A DNA stretch of 23,305 nt from Planctomycetales bacterium (GTDB lineage Bacteria; 4484-113; JAFGCY01): assembly GCA_024645305.1 (NCBI GenBank), contig JAHEFU010000012.1:1-23305 (forward strand), written 5' to 3'. Positions 15,999 through 23,124 of this stretch are shown here, piece after piece. Position 1 is the first letter of the stretch; every line of letters starts with the position of its first letter. Below the pieces are notes generated by a model. It was not told where the DNA came from and ran no database searches. It worked only from the letters and a program-made list of their open reading frames with translations. The position numbers and the translations under genes are program-made.

Positions 15999-16918
15999 CT
16001 GGCCGGACCCATCAGGCCGAGCATCAGGCCACCCGGACCGACGAAGTAGCCGAAGCTGGCAATCCCTTCCATGCTCATGGCCTCGCCGAAGGTCGTCCCC
16101 CCGGCGGCCGTGACCGCATCCAGCGTGGCCTGCACATCTTCACTCCAGATGTAGGCCATCACCGGCGCATCCGGAGTATGGCCCTGGAACACTCCGGCGA
16201 TCCCCGCTCCGGGGCTGAAGTCCAGGTACTCCTCCATCGAGGGTTTCATGCTCCAGCCGAACAGGCCCTTGTAGAAGGCGTTCGTCGTGGCGAAGTCCGC
16301 CTGGTAGACCTCCAGTCCACAGAAATGACCGGGCGTACCCGTGGCGCCGACGCCGATCGGATTGGCAACCGGCTCAGCCGGCAGCGCGGCATCCACGAGG
16401 CCCACCATCACGCCGCTCGGATCCGTGAACATGGCGATGTTCGGCATGTCCTCGGCAATGGGCATCTTCGGCATGACCGTGCTGCCGCCGGCGGCTTCGA
16501 CCTCAGCCAGCTTGGCATCGATGTCCGGGGTGTAGATGTAGAAGCTGGCCAGCTGCGGCATTTCCGGGTTCTGCATCAGCCCGCAGCCCAGCACGCCCTG
16601 GTCCAGGCTGGGCATCCACATGCTGTAGCCCTCCATGTAGGGCTGGATATCCCAGCCGAAGACTTCCGCCAGGAAGGCGGAGTCAGCCGCGAGGTCGCCG
16701 GAGTTGAACTCCAGCCAGCTGATCCAGTGTTCACCGGTGCCGACCGGCATCTGGGCTGTTCCCTTGCTCATGTCCAGCTCCATCCCGGCAGTGGACCTGT
16801 CGCCACTGCCGAAGTATTTCGAAGTGTCGTTGTCACCGAAGCCACGGGCCTCGGCAGTGCCAATCAGCGTCGTCGCTGCGAATGCTGCCGTAATGAGTGC
16901 GATTCCGAGATTACGCAT
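15995..16918 (-). CDS. Exported double-domain VOC (glyoxalase-fold) protein
   Basis: Residues 1-24 are a Sec signal peptide: MRN, a hydrophobic stretch (LGIALITAAFAATTLIG) and an AEA cleavage site. After a polar linker (25-62) come two VOC modules, about 63-175 (HWISWLEF; FLAEVFGW; FTDPSGVMVGLVD) and about 198-305 (FCGLEV; FYKGLFGW; YFVGPGGLMLGLMG). The protein is clearly a paralogue of the upstream gene, which lacks a signal. VOC proteins bind small molecules and often a metal; some are glyoxalases, dioxygenases or drug-binding proteins. I cannot assign metal ligands or a reaction. AGGGAG nine bases upstream supports the start. It is the last gene of the ArsR/AHSA1/VOC operon and its stop overlaps that of the convergent PaiB-like gene. 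Confidence 0.85.
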   Translation of the reverse strand: MRNLGIALITAAFAATTLIGTAEARGFGDNDTSKYFGSGDRSTAGMELDMSKGTAQMPVGTGEHWISWLEFNSGDLAADSAFLAEVFGWDIQPYMEGYSMWMPSLDQGVLGCGLMQNPEMPQLASFYIYTPDIDAKLAEVEAAGGSTVMPKMPIAEDMPNIAMFTDPSGVMVGLVDAALPAEPVANPIGVGATGTPGHFCGLEVYQADFATTNAFYKGLFGWSMKPSMEEYLDFSPGAGIAGVFQGHTPDAPVMAYIWSEDVQATLDAVTAAGGTTFGEAMSMEGIASFGYFVGPGGLMLGLMGPAS

Positions 16919-16947
16919 GATCGATTACTCCCTTCTATTGACCTGCC

Positions 16948-16962
16948 CGCGCTTGTTGCGCG
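16948..16962. repeat. Small GC hairpin between the two VOC genes
   Basis: CGCGC-TTGTT-GCGCG is a perfect 5-bp stem with a 5-base loop in the 58-base gap between the VOC genes. There is no T-run, so it is not an obvious terminator. It could tune expression or stability of the downstream exported VOC gene. Confidence 0.3.
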
Positions 16963-16976
16963 AAGGCGAAATGATA

Positions 16977-17765
16977 TCAGTTGCCTGCCGGGCCGATCAG
17001 ACCGAGCACGACACCATTGGGATCTGAGAAGTAGCCGAACATCCCCATGCCGGGCATGGCCGCCGCCTCACCGATCTGCTTCCCCCCGCTGGCCTTGATC
17101 TTCTCCAGCGTGGCCAGTACGTCGTCAACATATATGTAGATCATCACCGGGGCCTGGGGTGTATGCGCCTGGAACACGCCGCCCACCCCGGCACCGGGGT
17201 CGTACATCATGTACTGCGGCCCCATGGCAACAGTGCCCCAGCCGAACAGTCCACCATAGAACTTCTCAGCAGCCGCCAGGTCCGTCCCGCCGTGGATCTC
17301 CACGCTGCAGATGCTGTTGGCAGCCACGGGTTCCGGCGCGCTCCAGGGTGCCGGCACATATGGCTGCGGAGATTTGGGTCCATCGAACAGGCCTACGTGC
17401 ACACCCTCCGCATTCCGGATGATGGCCGAGTTCGGCATGTCCGGGCCGATCGGCTGCTTCGGCTCTATGAGTTCACCGCCACGCTGCTCCACTTTGGCGA
17501 CAGCATCGTCAATGTCCGGCACGGAGATGTAGATCAGTGAATCAGGCAATATGTCCTTCCAGCCGGCGCTGAAACCCATGCCGAGAATGCCGTCGCGGTA
17601 GTACATCATGTAGGTGTCACCGAAGGCTTGCAGTTCCCAGCCGAAGACTGCCCCGTAGAATTCCGCCGCTGCCGGCAGGTTACGTGCCCGGATTTCCACC
17701 CAGCTGATGGGATGCACCCCGCTGCCGCGTGGTGCCTGGGGTGCTCCCCCCTGTGTGTCGCTCAT
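16977..17765 (-). CDS. Cytosolic double-domain VOC (glyoxalase-fold) protein
   Basis: The 262 residues form two VOC modules in tandem: about 17-128 (HPISWVEI; FYGAVFGWE; IIRNAEGVHVGLFDG) and about 150-260 (SICSVEIHG; FYGGLFGWG; YFSDPNGVVLGLIGP). The FYxxxFGW and GVxxGL landmarks are typical of the CFP32-like branch of VOC proteins. There is no signal peptide, unlike its downstream paralogue. AGGAG six bases before ATG 17765 supports the start. It lies 105 bases after an AHSA1-type gene and 58 bases before the exported VOC gene. Small-molecule binding or modification is expected from the family; the substrate is unknown. Confidence 0.87.
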   Translation of the reverse strand: MSDTQGGAPQAPRGSGVHPISWVEIRARNLPAAAEFYGAVFGWELQAFGDTYMMYYRDGILGMGFSAGWKDILPDSLIYISVPDIDDAVAKVEQRGGELIEPKQPIGPDMPNSAIIRNAEGVHVGLFDGPKSPQPYVPAPWSAPEPVAANSICSVEIHGGTDLAAAEKFYGGLFGWGTVAMGPQYMMYDPGAGVGGVFQAHTPQAPVMIYIYVDDVLATLEKIKASGGKQIGEAAAMPGMGMFGYFSDPNGVVLGLIGPAGN

Positions 17766-17870
17766 GTTGTGCTCCTGATCCTGATGCGCCGATCCATGGC
17801 TGCTGCCTTCCCGTCTAGCTTATCTAATGACCGTGTTAACTGCCAGCCGGATACATTCGCGCTCCCGGAT

Positions 17871-18737
17871 TCAGGCCGTGGCGCCTTCCGGCACGTAGCC
17901 ATCGGTTTCCACCTTGACCCAGCCATCCCCGAGTTCCAGCATGGCCTTAAGCGAGACGAGGAAGCTCGTCCAACCGGCGTAGTAGTCCTGGCTCTTGCGC
18001 TCCCCGAAGCCGCTGTGCACAAGGCTCAGGCGCGTGCGCCCGCTACTGCCGGTGAGTTCCCAGCGTACCTGGGTCTCGCCCTCCCCACCCCACTGCCAGG
18101 TGACATCCAGGGATTTACCCGGCTCGACCGCGATCACGCGCTGTGGTCCGCCGGCCTCCCAGCCGTAGCTGAATACTCCATCGGGCCGCAGGTCCACCTC
18201 TGCACCGGAGGCGAAGAAGCGGTCCAGCATCGCGGGATCCGTCAGACCGCGCCAGACCGTGGCGTCGTCTACGGATATCTCCTCCTCAAGGCGCACGAGG
18301 CCCTTGACATGCCTGTAGTCGCACCTGAGCAGGCCGCCATGCCCCAGCGCATGCAGGCGCAGGTTCTCCAGTGCGGCGACCCAGAAGTCGGTCATCGAGC
18401 CGTGGCCCTGCTCCCACTCGCGGTTGCCAATTGTGACGAGCTGCACCAGGGTGGCGCCGTCCTGTTCACTGAGGCTGAACCGGACCTCGGTGTCATTGCC
18501 ATTCACGTTCCAGACGTAACTCAGGCTGCGCCCGGCCTCATGGGCCAGCAGGCGCTGGCTGCCGGACTCCGGCACATTCGGGGTGTGGATGCCCCAGAAG
18601 CGGTAGACGCCGCCGGCCAGGTCCACCTCGGCCTGTTCGGCGAACCACTGCTGCAGTTCCCCGGCTGTTGTCAGCAGGCGGTACACCTCCTCCGCCGGCC
18701 TGTTGATCGTGATGCTTGATGTGATTGTCTTGCTCAT
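17871..18737 (-). CDS. Double-domain AHSA1/SRPBCC (START-like) protein, copy 2
   Basis: Two helix-grip domains lie in tandem: about 6-130 (ITINRPAEEVYRLLTT, WFAEQAEVDL) and about 147-275 (EEEISVDDATVWRGLTDPAM, SSGRTRLSLVHSGF, YYAGWTSFLVSL). The SGRTRLxLVHSGF segment is the classical C-terminal strand and helix of AHSA1-type SRPBCC proteins. This fold binds hydrophobic ligands in a deep cavity; most members are uncharacterised. GGGAG seven bases before ATG 18737 sets the start. It lies 46 bases after a second AHSA1 gene of the same architecture, evidence of tandem duplication within the ArsR-led operon. There is no signal peptide, so it should be cytosolic. Confidence 0.88.
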   Translation of the reverse strand: MSKTITSSITINRPAEEVYRLLTTAGELQQWFAEQAEVDLAGGVYRFWGIHTPNVPESGSQRLLAHEAGRSLSYVWNVNGNDTEVRFSLSEQDGATLVQLVTIGNREWEQGHGSMTDFWVAALENLRLHALGHGGLLRCDYRHVKGLVRLEEEISVDDATVWRGLTDPAMLDRFFASGAEVDLRPDGVFSYGWEAGGPQRVIAVEPGKSLDVTWQWGGEGETQVRWELTGSSGRTRLSLVHSGFGERKSQDYYAGWTSFLVSLKAMLELGDGWVKVETDGYVPEGATA

Positions 18738-18783
18738 TTCCGTGCTCCCTTGTCAGTATTGGTGATGTTGCCGGTTTCCCGGC

Positions 18784-19683
18784 TCAGACAGCCCAGCCTT
18801 CAGGCTTCGCCAGGACTGTGATGCCACGCCTGTGGTTGCCTTCCGCGATCTCACGCAGCTCCACGAGGAAGTGGAACCAGCCGGCCTCGTAGTCGTGCTT
18901 CTGCTTGTCGGTCGTGAAGCCGCTGTGCACCAGCGTCAGGCGCGTGCGCCCGCCGCTGCCGCTGAGCTTCCATGTGATGAAGGTCTCGGGATCCTTGCCG
19001 TGGTACCAGTCAGTATGGATCAGCTCATTGGGGCTGAAGCTGATCACCTTCGTCGGACCCTCACCCTCACCCCAGCCGTAGCTGTACTTACCGCCTTCCT
19101 GCATTTCCACCACAGGACCATCGCCACCGAAGATTCCCTGCAGCCCCTCGCTCGTTGCCAGGGTTTCCCAGACCTTCGCCCGGTCAGCAGCAATATCGAT
19201 TGAAACCTCCAGCTGGCCGGCGGCCTGCGGGACCCCGAACTCGAACAGGGTCGGGGCGTTGCCATTCTCACAGTAGCCGCGCAGGGCCAGCAGCACCCAC
19301 TGCCAGTATTCGATCATCGTGATCTCTGTTTCGCCGCGCCGGGGCACGTTCGTATGGGCCAGCTGCACGCGGCAGCCTTCCCCCGTATCCTCCAGGCTGA
19401 ATTCCAGCCTGGTGCTTTCTCCCCGGTAGTCCCAGTTGAGCTGCAGGCTGTTGCCAGCCTCATGACCGGCCAGGCTGAATCTGTCACTGCCGTCGCAGGG
19501 GCTGTCCGGCAGGTGGCGGCCACACATCTGGAAGCGGCCGGCGGCCAGGTCCACATCCGCCTTGTCGCTCAGCCAGCTGTTCAGCTGCTGCCAGTCCGTC
19601 AGGGCCTGCCAGGCCTTATCCGGCGCTGCCTTGATGTCAATTGCCAGTTCCACTTCGAATCGTTCCGTTGCTTGTTCAGACAT
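18784..19683 (-). CDS. Double-domain AHSA1/SRPBCC (START-like) protein, copy 1
   Basis: The 299 residues contain two AHSA1 modules: about 9-140 (VELAIDIKAAPDKAWQALTD, LNSWLSDKADVDL) and about 157-285 (LEVSIDIAADRAKVWETLAT, GSGGRTRLTLVHSGF, YEAGWFHFLVEL). It is paralogous to the next gene and, like it, is probably a cytosolic ligand-binding protein of the START/SRPBCC fold. Four cysteines (54, 63, 99 region at 104, and 138) lie in domain 1, which is unusual beside the cysteine-poor copy 2. GGAG five bases before ATG 19683 sets the start. It directly follows the ArsR-type regulator (53-base gap), an arrangement seen in many bacterial ArsR-SRPBCC gene pairs. Confidence 0.88.
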   Translation of the reverse strand: MSEQATERFEVELAIDIKAAPDKAWQALTDWQQLNSWLSDKADVDLAAGRFQMCGRHLPDSPCDGSDRFSLAGHEAGNSLQLNWDYRGESTRLEFSLEDTGEGCRVQLAHTNVPRRGETEITMIEYWQWVLLALRGYCENGNAPTLFEFGVPQAAGQLEVSIDIAADRAKVWETLATSEGLQGIFGGDGPVVEMQEGGKYSYGWGEGEGPTKVISFSPNELIHTDWYHGKDPETFITWKLSGSGGRTRLTLVHSGFTTDKQKHDYEAGWFHFLVELREIAEGNHRRGITVLAKPEGWAV

Positions 19684-19736
19684 TTCCGCTCCAGTTTTCG
19701 GTTGATACTTCCTGACCCTGTTGCCAATCGCTGGCC

Positions 19737-20351
19737 TCAGTTGCGAGAGGGCCCGCCTTCCCCCGTGCTGTCCGGGTTGCGGTAACAGGCCAGTACCAGC
19801 TTGAAGATGTCCGCGCTGTCACGCGGCAGCCCGTCGCTGGCCCCGTACTTCTCTGCGAGGAACTGGATCAGCTGCTGCAGTTCTTCCATGAACTCGGCCC
19901 GCCTGGCCGGATCAGCAAGCTCAATCTGGGCCGCGAGGTTGAGCGTGGGCGTCTCGTCCTGCATCGCGGCAAGCCTGTTTGAGTCACGCGCCAGTTCATC
20001 CGCCAGTCCCATCATGTATCCGATGCTCAGGTTGTCCCTGAGTTTTTCCTCGCCTCCGAGGGCGGCCACGAGTGCCGGGGCGAAGGAGATGCTGCGGGCC
20101 GTGGCCTGGTAGATCGCCTCCGTCAGACCGCGCGCCCGGCGCTCGTCCACCTGCTCCACGAAGCCGGCCTTCTCCAGCACCTTGACGTGGTAGTGCACCT
20201 TCTGCGGCGTCAGGCCCAGGCTGCCCGCAATCTCCGTGCAGGAGCGCGGCTCACTCAGCAGGTGCATGATGTCCATGCGCAGCGGCCTGAGCAGTACCCG
20301 GGCCTCTCCGACTGATCCGACAACCTGTTCCTTTTTCACCGTCTCGCTCAC
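19737..20351 (-). CDS. ArsR-type winged-helix transcriptional regulator
   Basis: Residues about 20-85 form a winged helix-turn-helix: LRPLRMDIMHLLSEP, then CTEIAGSLGLTPQKVHYHVK with the recognition helix at about 49-61, then a wing at 64-82. The C-terminal 110 residues are helical and extend past the usual ArsR length (about 100), resembling the larger ArsR/YcbB-like regulators. The ELCVCDL metal-site motif is absent, so metal sensing of the ArsR/SmtB kind is not supported. The start is uncertain: GTG 20351 touches GAGGA with no spacer, while GTG 20339 has GAGGAG 11 bases upstream. It heads the AHSA1/VOC operon, and inverted repeats in its promoter suggest autorepression. The effector may be bound by the AHSA1 or VOC products, but this is inference. 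Confidence 0.87.
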   Translation of the reverse strand: MSETVKKEQVVGSVGEARVLLRPLRMDIMHLLSEPRSCTEIAGSLGLTPQKVHYHVKVLEKAGFVEQVDERRARGLTEAIYQATARSISFAPALVAALGGEEKLRDNLSIGYMMGLADELARDSNRLAAMQDETPTLNLAAQIELADPARRAEFMEELQQLIQFLAEKYGASDGLPRDSADIFKLVLACYRNPDSTGEGGPSRN

Positions 20352-20371
20352 TCCTCGAAGCTGATAATGTG

Positions 20372-20399
20372 ATTATACAAAGTTTTTTGTAGAAAGCAA
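20372..20399 (-). promoter_or_regulatory. Promoter of the ArsR-AHSA1-VOC operon
   Basis: A perfect TATAAT (20377-20372) is preceded after 16 bases by TTGCTT (20399-20394). The transcript should start near 20365, about 14 bases before GTG 20351 and 26 before GTG 20339. The -10 box overlaps a perfect inverted repeat. Confidence 0.6.
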
Positions 20400-20424
20400 G
20401 CAATTTTACAAAAATATCTGTAAA
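20376..20424. promoter_or_regulatory. Candidate ArsR operator: two inverted repeats
   Basis: TACAAA-GTTT-TTTGTA (20376-20391) is a perfect 16-base inverted repeat overlapping the -10 box and spacer. TTTACA-N8-TGTAAA (20405-20424) is a second perfect dyad upstream of the -35. The TACAAA half-site recurs at 20376 and 20407, 31 bases apart, about three helical turns. Such AT-rich dyads over the promoter are typical of ArsR-family autorepression. Confidence 0.5.
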
Positions 20425-20483
20425 TTGGGGAAAATCGGGAGAATTAGTTCCTGGCCACAAGGGGAAGCGAAGTACTGAAATGA

Positions 20484-20506
20484 ACTCTGGTTGCCAGAGT
20501 GCAACC
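20484..20506. repeat. Two overlapping, mutually exclusive hairpins
   Basis: ACTCTGG-TTG-CCAGAGT (20484-20500) and GGTTGC-CAGAGT-GCAACC (20489-20506) are both perfect inverted repeats sharing bases, so only one can fold at a time. They lie just after the stop of the 55-residue ORF (20512) on the minus strand. There is no long T-run, so terminator function is doubtful. Confidence 0.4.
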
Positions 20507-20511
20507 TGAAA

Positions 20512-20679
20512 CTACTGGTTACTGCCCGGAGTCTCTTCCATTCCGCTGACGGTGATGCGGGACTGGATCCCCTCGTCATGCGGGCCAAGGTCCAGCACCT
20601 CGCGGGTGATGAAGGCGAGCACGATCAGTAACGCTGAAAGCGTCACCACCAGGCCGATTGTCGATCGCTGCGTGCTCAT
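20512..20679 (-). CDS. Small single-span membrane protein (55 aa), unknown
   Basis: ATG 20679 to TAG 20512 encodes 55 residues. MSTQRST is followed by a hydrophobic segment (IGLVVTLSALLIVLAFIT, about residues 8-25) and a polar tail ending GSNQ. The basic-then-hydrophobic start predicts an inner-membrane protein with its C-terminus outside, or an uncleaved signal anchor. GC-rich codon use fits the neighbours. The ribosome-binding site is weak (GGAG 12 bases upstream). A possible promoter (CTGAAT-18-GATAAT, 20733-20704) predicts a leader of about 18 bases. I recognise no family. It is divergent from the lipoprotein gene. Confidence 0.55.
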   Translation of the reverse strand: MSTQRSTIGLVVTLSALLIVLAFITREVLDLGPHDEGIQSRITVSGMEETPGSNQ

Positions 20680-20703
20680 GGCAATCTAAGACTCCGTAAT
20701 CCT

Positions 20704-20733
20704 ATTATCGTTCGCACATGCATCAGAATTCAG
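20704..20733 (-). promoter_or_regulatory. Weak candidate promoter for the 55-aa membrane protein
   Basis: On the minus strand CTGAAT (20733-20728) and GATAAT (20709-20704) are 18 bases apart. The surrounding divergent gap (20680-20853) also has the nine-base direct repeat CTCCGTAAT at 20692-20700 and 20748-20756. Confidence 0.3.
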
Positions 20734-20853
20734 TTCGAGGGGGGATTCTCCGTAATTCCCACTGCAGCACACAGCCTGCCCACAGCTTGGCAGCAGCAAG
20801 CAACAGCCGACCCCCATGATACGATCACCCTAACCAGGATCAAGGATCTAACC

Positions 20854-23124
20854 ATGCCGAGAATCATTCCTCTGCTGTTTCTGCTGCTACTCGTTTCCTG
20901 TGCAGCCAACCATGAAGGCCCTGAAGTAGCCAGCCCGGCTGAGCCGTCGGTACAGTTGGAAAGTGCAATGCCCGGCTTGCCAGTCGGTCTCGACCTGCCG
21001 GACTTTCCGCCTCCCGAAGGGACTCTACGCGGAGCCAGCGCGGGTGGCAGCATCAAGAGGCTGGCCGACCAGTTCAGCGAGAAGAGCCAGAACGCCTTCT
21101 ACCAGAACGCCGAAGCCTACATGCTGCTGGAGAGCCAGCCCGGTGAATCAAGCTGGGCGACCTACTCCTTTAACATCGGCGCACTGGCAGACGTAACCAT
21201 GGCCCTCGCCCGCCGGGTCCAGAACGAGGCAGGGCAGCTCTATATGGGTGTTGCCAACTACGAGACCGAGCGCTGGGAATGGTACAGCTTCGCCACTGCA
21301 CAGGAGGAGGGCCATCCCTTCCAGCTGCTTGATAATTCAGGCCAGCGCTACAACAGCCCGCTTGGGAATGCACATATTGCCCTGCTGACATACGACGGGT
21401 TCAACATCGGCATCGAGGATGTGGAACTTTACACAACCAACCCTCCTGACCCGCCAGGCTGGATACATGCATCCGACGGTACCCAGTACGACCGCATCAT
21501 CATCACATGGCCCAATGACGACAGCGCAGAGCTTTACGAGATCGAGTACAAGCTGGAAACGGACGCTGCTGACGAATGGGTAATCCTTGACAGTGTGTTC
21601 CCGACAGCAACTCCGGAGCAGGTGTATATCCACTCCGACATCAACCCGCCCAGCCATGAGGCTATGTTCGGGCTGATTTACCAGTACCGCGTGCGCAGCG
21701 TTTACACAGGCGGAGGCACCAGCCAGAGCTGGAGTCCACTTGATACAGGTTTTCGCACTGCTATCCCGCCTGTGATCACGGAGATCGGCTACCGGATGCC
21801 CGGTTCAGGTATTGAGTTCGAATGGGAATACCCCTCCGGCATAGATGTGTGCAACATCTACCGCGATGGAGTGCGCATTGAACAGGATTTCAGCGGGGAT
21901 GACTACAAGGATAATGACCCTGCAGTTGAGGACGGGCAGGAGCATGTCTACACCCTGCAGGCAGTCGTCACTGAAGGCACGAGCGGCCAGTCAGAGCCGG
22001 CCACCGGGCGTAAGCTCCTGTGGGACATGAGCCTGGCCCTGGCAACACCTGACTACACCAAGCGCGAGCTGGCAATCACGATACTTGACGGCAATCTACC
22101 CTTCGCGGCATTCATCAACTCCGTTGGACAGGTCGGCTTCGCCTGGGCCACTGTGCCATACCCCGCTGGCCAGCAGGACTGGCAAATCGGCACGATCTTC
22201 GGCCCCGAGACCGGAGAAATCGATGAGCACTATGGGCTCAGCCTGCTCAATATAGCCGGAGTGCCCTACGTCTTTTTCTGCGAGGAGCTTGATGAATACA
22301 ATGTCTACTGTGCATCGCCGAACTCCAGCCCTGCCGCGGACGCTGACGACTGGGATGTGCACAAGGTCTGGGAACAACCTTTCTACCTGACAGGCAGCTC
22401 GGCATCCATGATTAATGGCAAGGCCCATGTGCTCATAACCGGGCTTGAAGTTGACATGGATCCGAACAACAGTTTCCTGTTTCGCAGTGCGGTGCTATTC
22501 CCTGATGAAACCGTCGACTGGAGCCATGTCCCGGTTGCCATGGACCCCAACGGAACCGGGGCCGGACTGATGGAAGTGGCCAGTCTGCCTTCTTTCATTA
22601 GTTACACGGACAACCTGCGATTCAACGTTGCCACGAGCGGGGAACCAGGCGGGACAGCTGATTTCACCAGCCATTACATAGGTGATCAGGGTTTTGTCGG
22701 CGCAACATTCGGTTTTGACTTCAGTACGGCCGTCGTCCTGGGCACTCCTTCATTCGCTTATAAGCGCTCCAACAGCCTTGTGTTCGCCTTCCCGCTTACT
22801 TTCCACCCAATGCAGGAGACTGACTGGTTCTTTGCCCGTCCGGGTTTCAGCCTGCTGCATGGCAGTGAGACCTCGCTCGTCGGTTATCGCGGGAGACCCC
22901 TGATGACCTGTTACAGCGAAGATGCAAAACAGATATTCATCGTCAGTGCCAGAGATGATTTTCCTATTGATGGTGCGGCAAACTGGTATACAGGTGCACC
23001 GCGTGATCCTGGTGTGGAATACGGCATGAGCAATGCCATGACACTGCAGGATGGCTTACCGGTTGTCATTTCCACGGTGGAAGGAGCGATACCGGGTGAG
23101 CTGCAGTTCTACCGCGGATACTAG
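20854..23124 (+). CDS. Lipoprotein with two FN3-like domains and a C-terminal six-repeat (propeller-like) region
   Basis: MPRIIPLLFLLLLVSC ends in a lipobox (LVSC) with the lipidated cysteine at residue 16. A proline-rich linker (17-55) is followed by a beta domain (about 60-190), then two fibronectin III-like domains (about 198-300, PPDPPGWIHASDG...; about 302-390, IPPVITEIGYRMPG). From about 395 to the end, weakly similar segments recur, each of the type 'GxPxxxF.....dW': the conserved aromatic falls at W443, W500, W556, F604, W658 and W711, spacing 48-57. Six such units suggest a six-bladed beta-propeller. AAGGA seven bases before ATG 20854 sets the start. There is no recognised catalytic motif; binding to a ligand or surface polymer is a guess. 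Its stop overlaps that of the convergent uvrC-like gene in CTAG. Confidence 0.8.
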   Translation: MPRIIPLLFLLLLVSCAANHEGPEVASPAEPSVQLESAMPGLPVGLDLPDFPPPEGTLRGASAGGSIKRLADQFSEKSQNAFYQNAEAYMLLESQPGESSWATYSFNIGALADVTMALARRVQNEAGQLYMGVANYETERWEWYSFATAQEEGHPFQLLDNSGQRYNSPLGNAHIALLTYDGFNIGIEDVELYTTNPPDPPGWIHASDGTQYDRIIITWPNDDSAELYEIEYKLETDAADEWVILDSVFPTATPEQVYIHSDINPPSHEAMFGLIYQYRVRSVYTGGGTSQSWSPLDTGFRTAIPPVITEIGYRMPGSGIEFEWEYPSGIDVCNIYRDGVRIEQDFSGDDYKDNDPAVEDGQEHVYTLQAVVTEGTSGQSEPATGRKLLWDMSLALATPDYTKRELAITILDGNLPFAAFINSVGQVGFAWATVPYPAGQQDWQIGTIFGPETGEIDEHYGLSLLNIAGVPYVFFCEELDEYNVYCASPNSSPAADADDWDVHKVWEQPFYLTGSSASMINGKAHVLITGLEVDMDPNNSFLFRSAVLFPDETVDWSHVPVAMDPNGTGAGLMEVASLPSFISYTDNLRFNVATSGEPGGTADFTSHYIGDQGFVGATFGFDFSTAVVLGTPSFAYKRSNSLVFAFPLTFHPMQETDWFFARPGFSLLHGSETSLVGYRGRPLMTCYSEDAKQIFIVSARDDFPIDGAANWYTGAPRDPGVEYGMSNAMTLQDGLPVVISTVEGAIPGELQFYRGY

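Noticed and set aside
16178..17098. Plus-strand open frame of 306 codons opposite the VOC genes
   Set aside because: It spans the gap between two clear VOC genes and reads as a His/Arg/Ala-rich antisense product.
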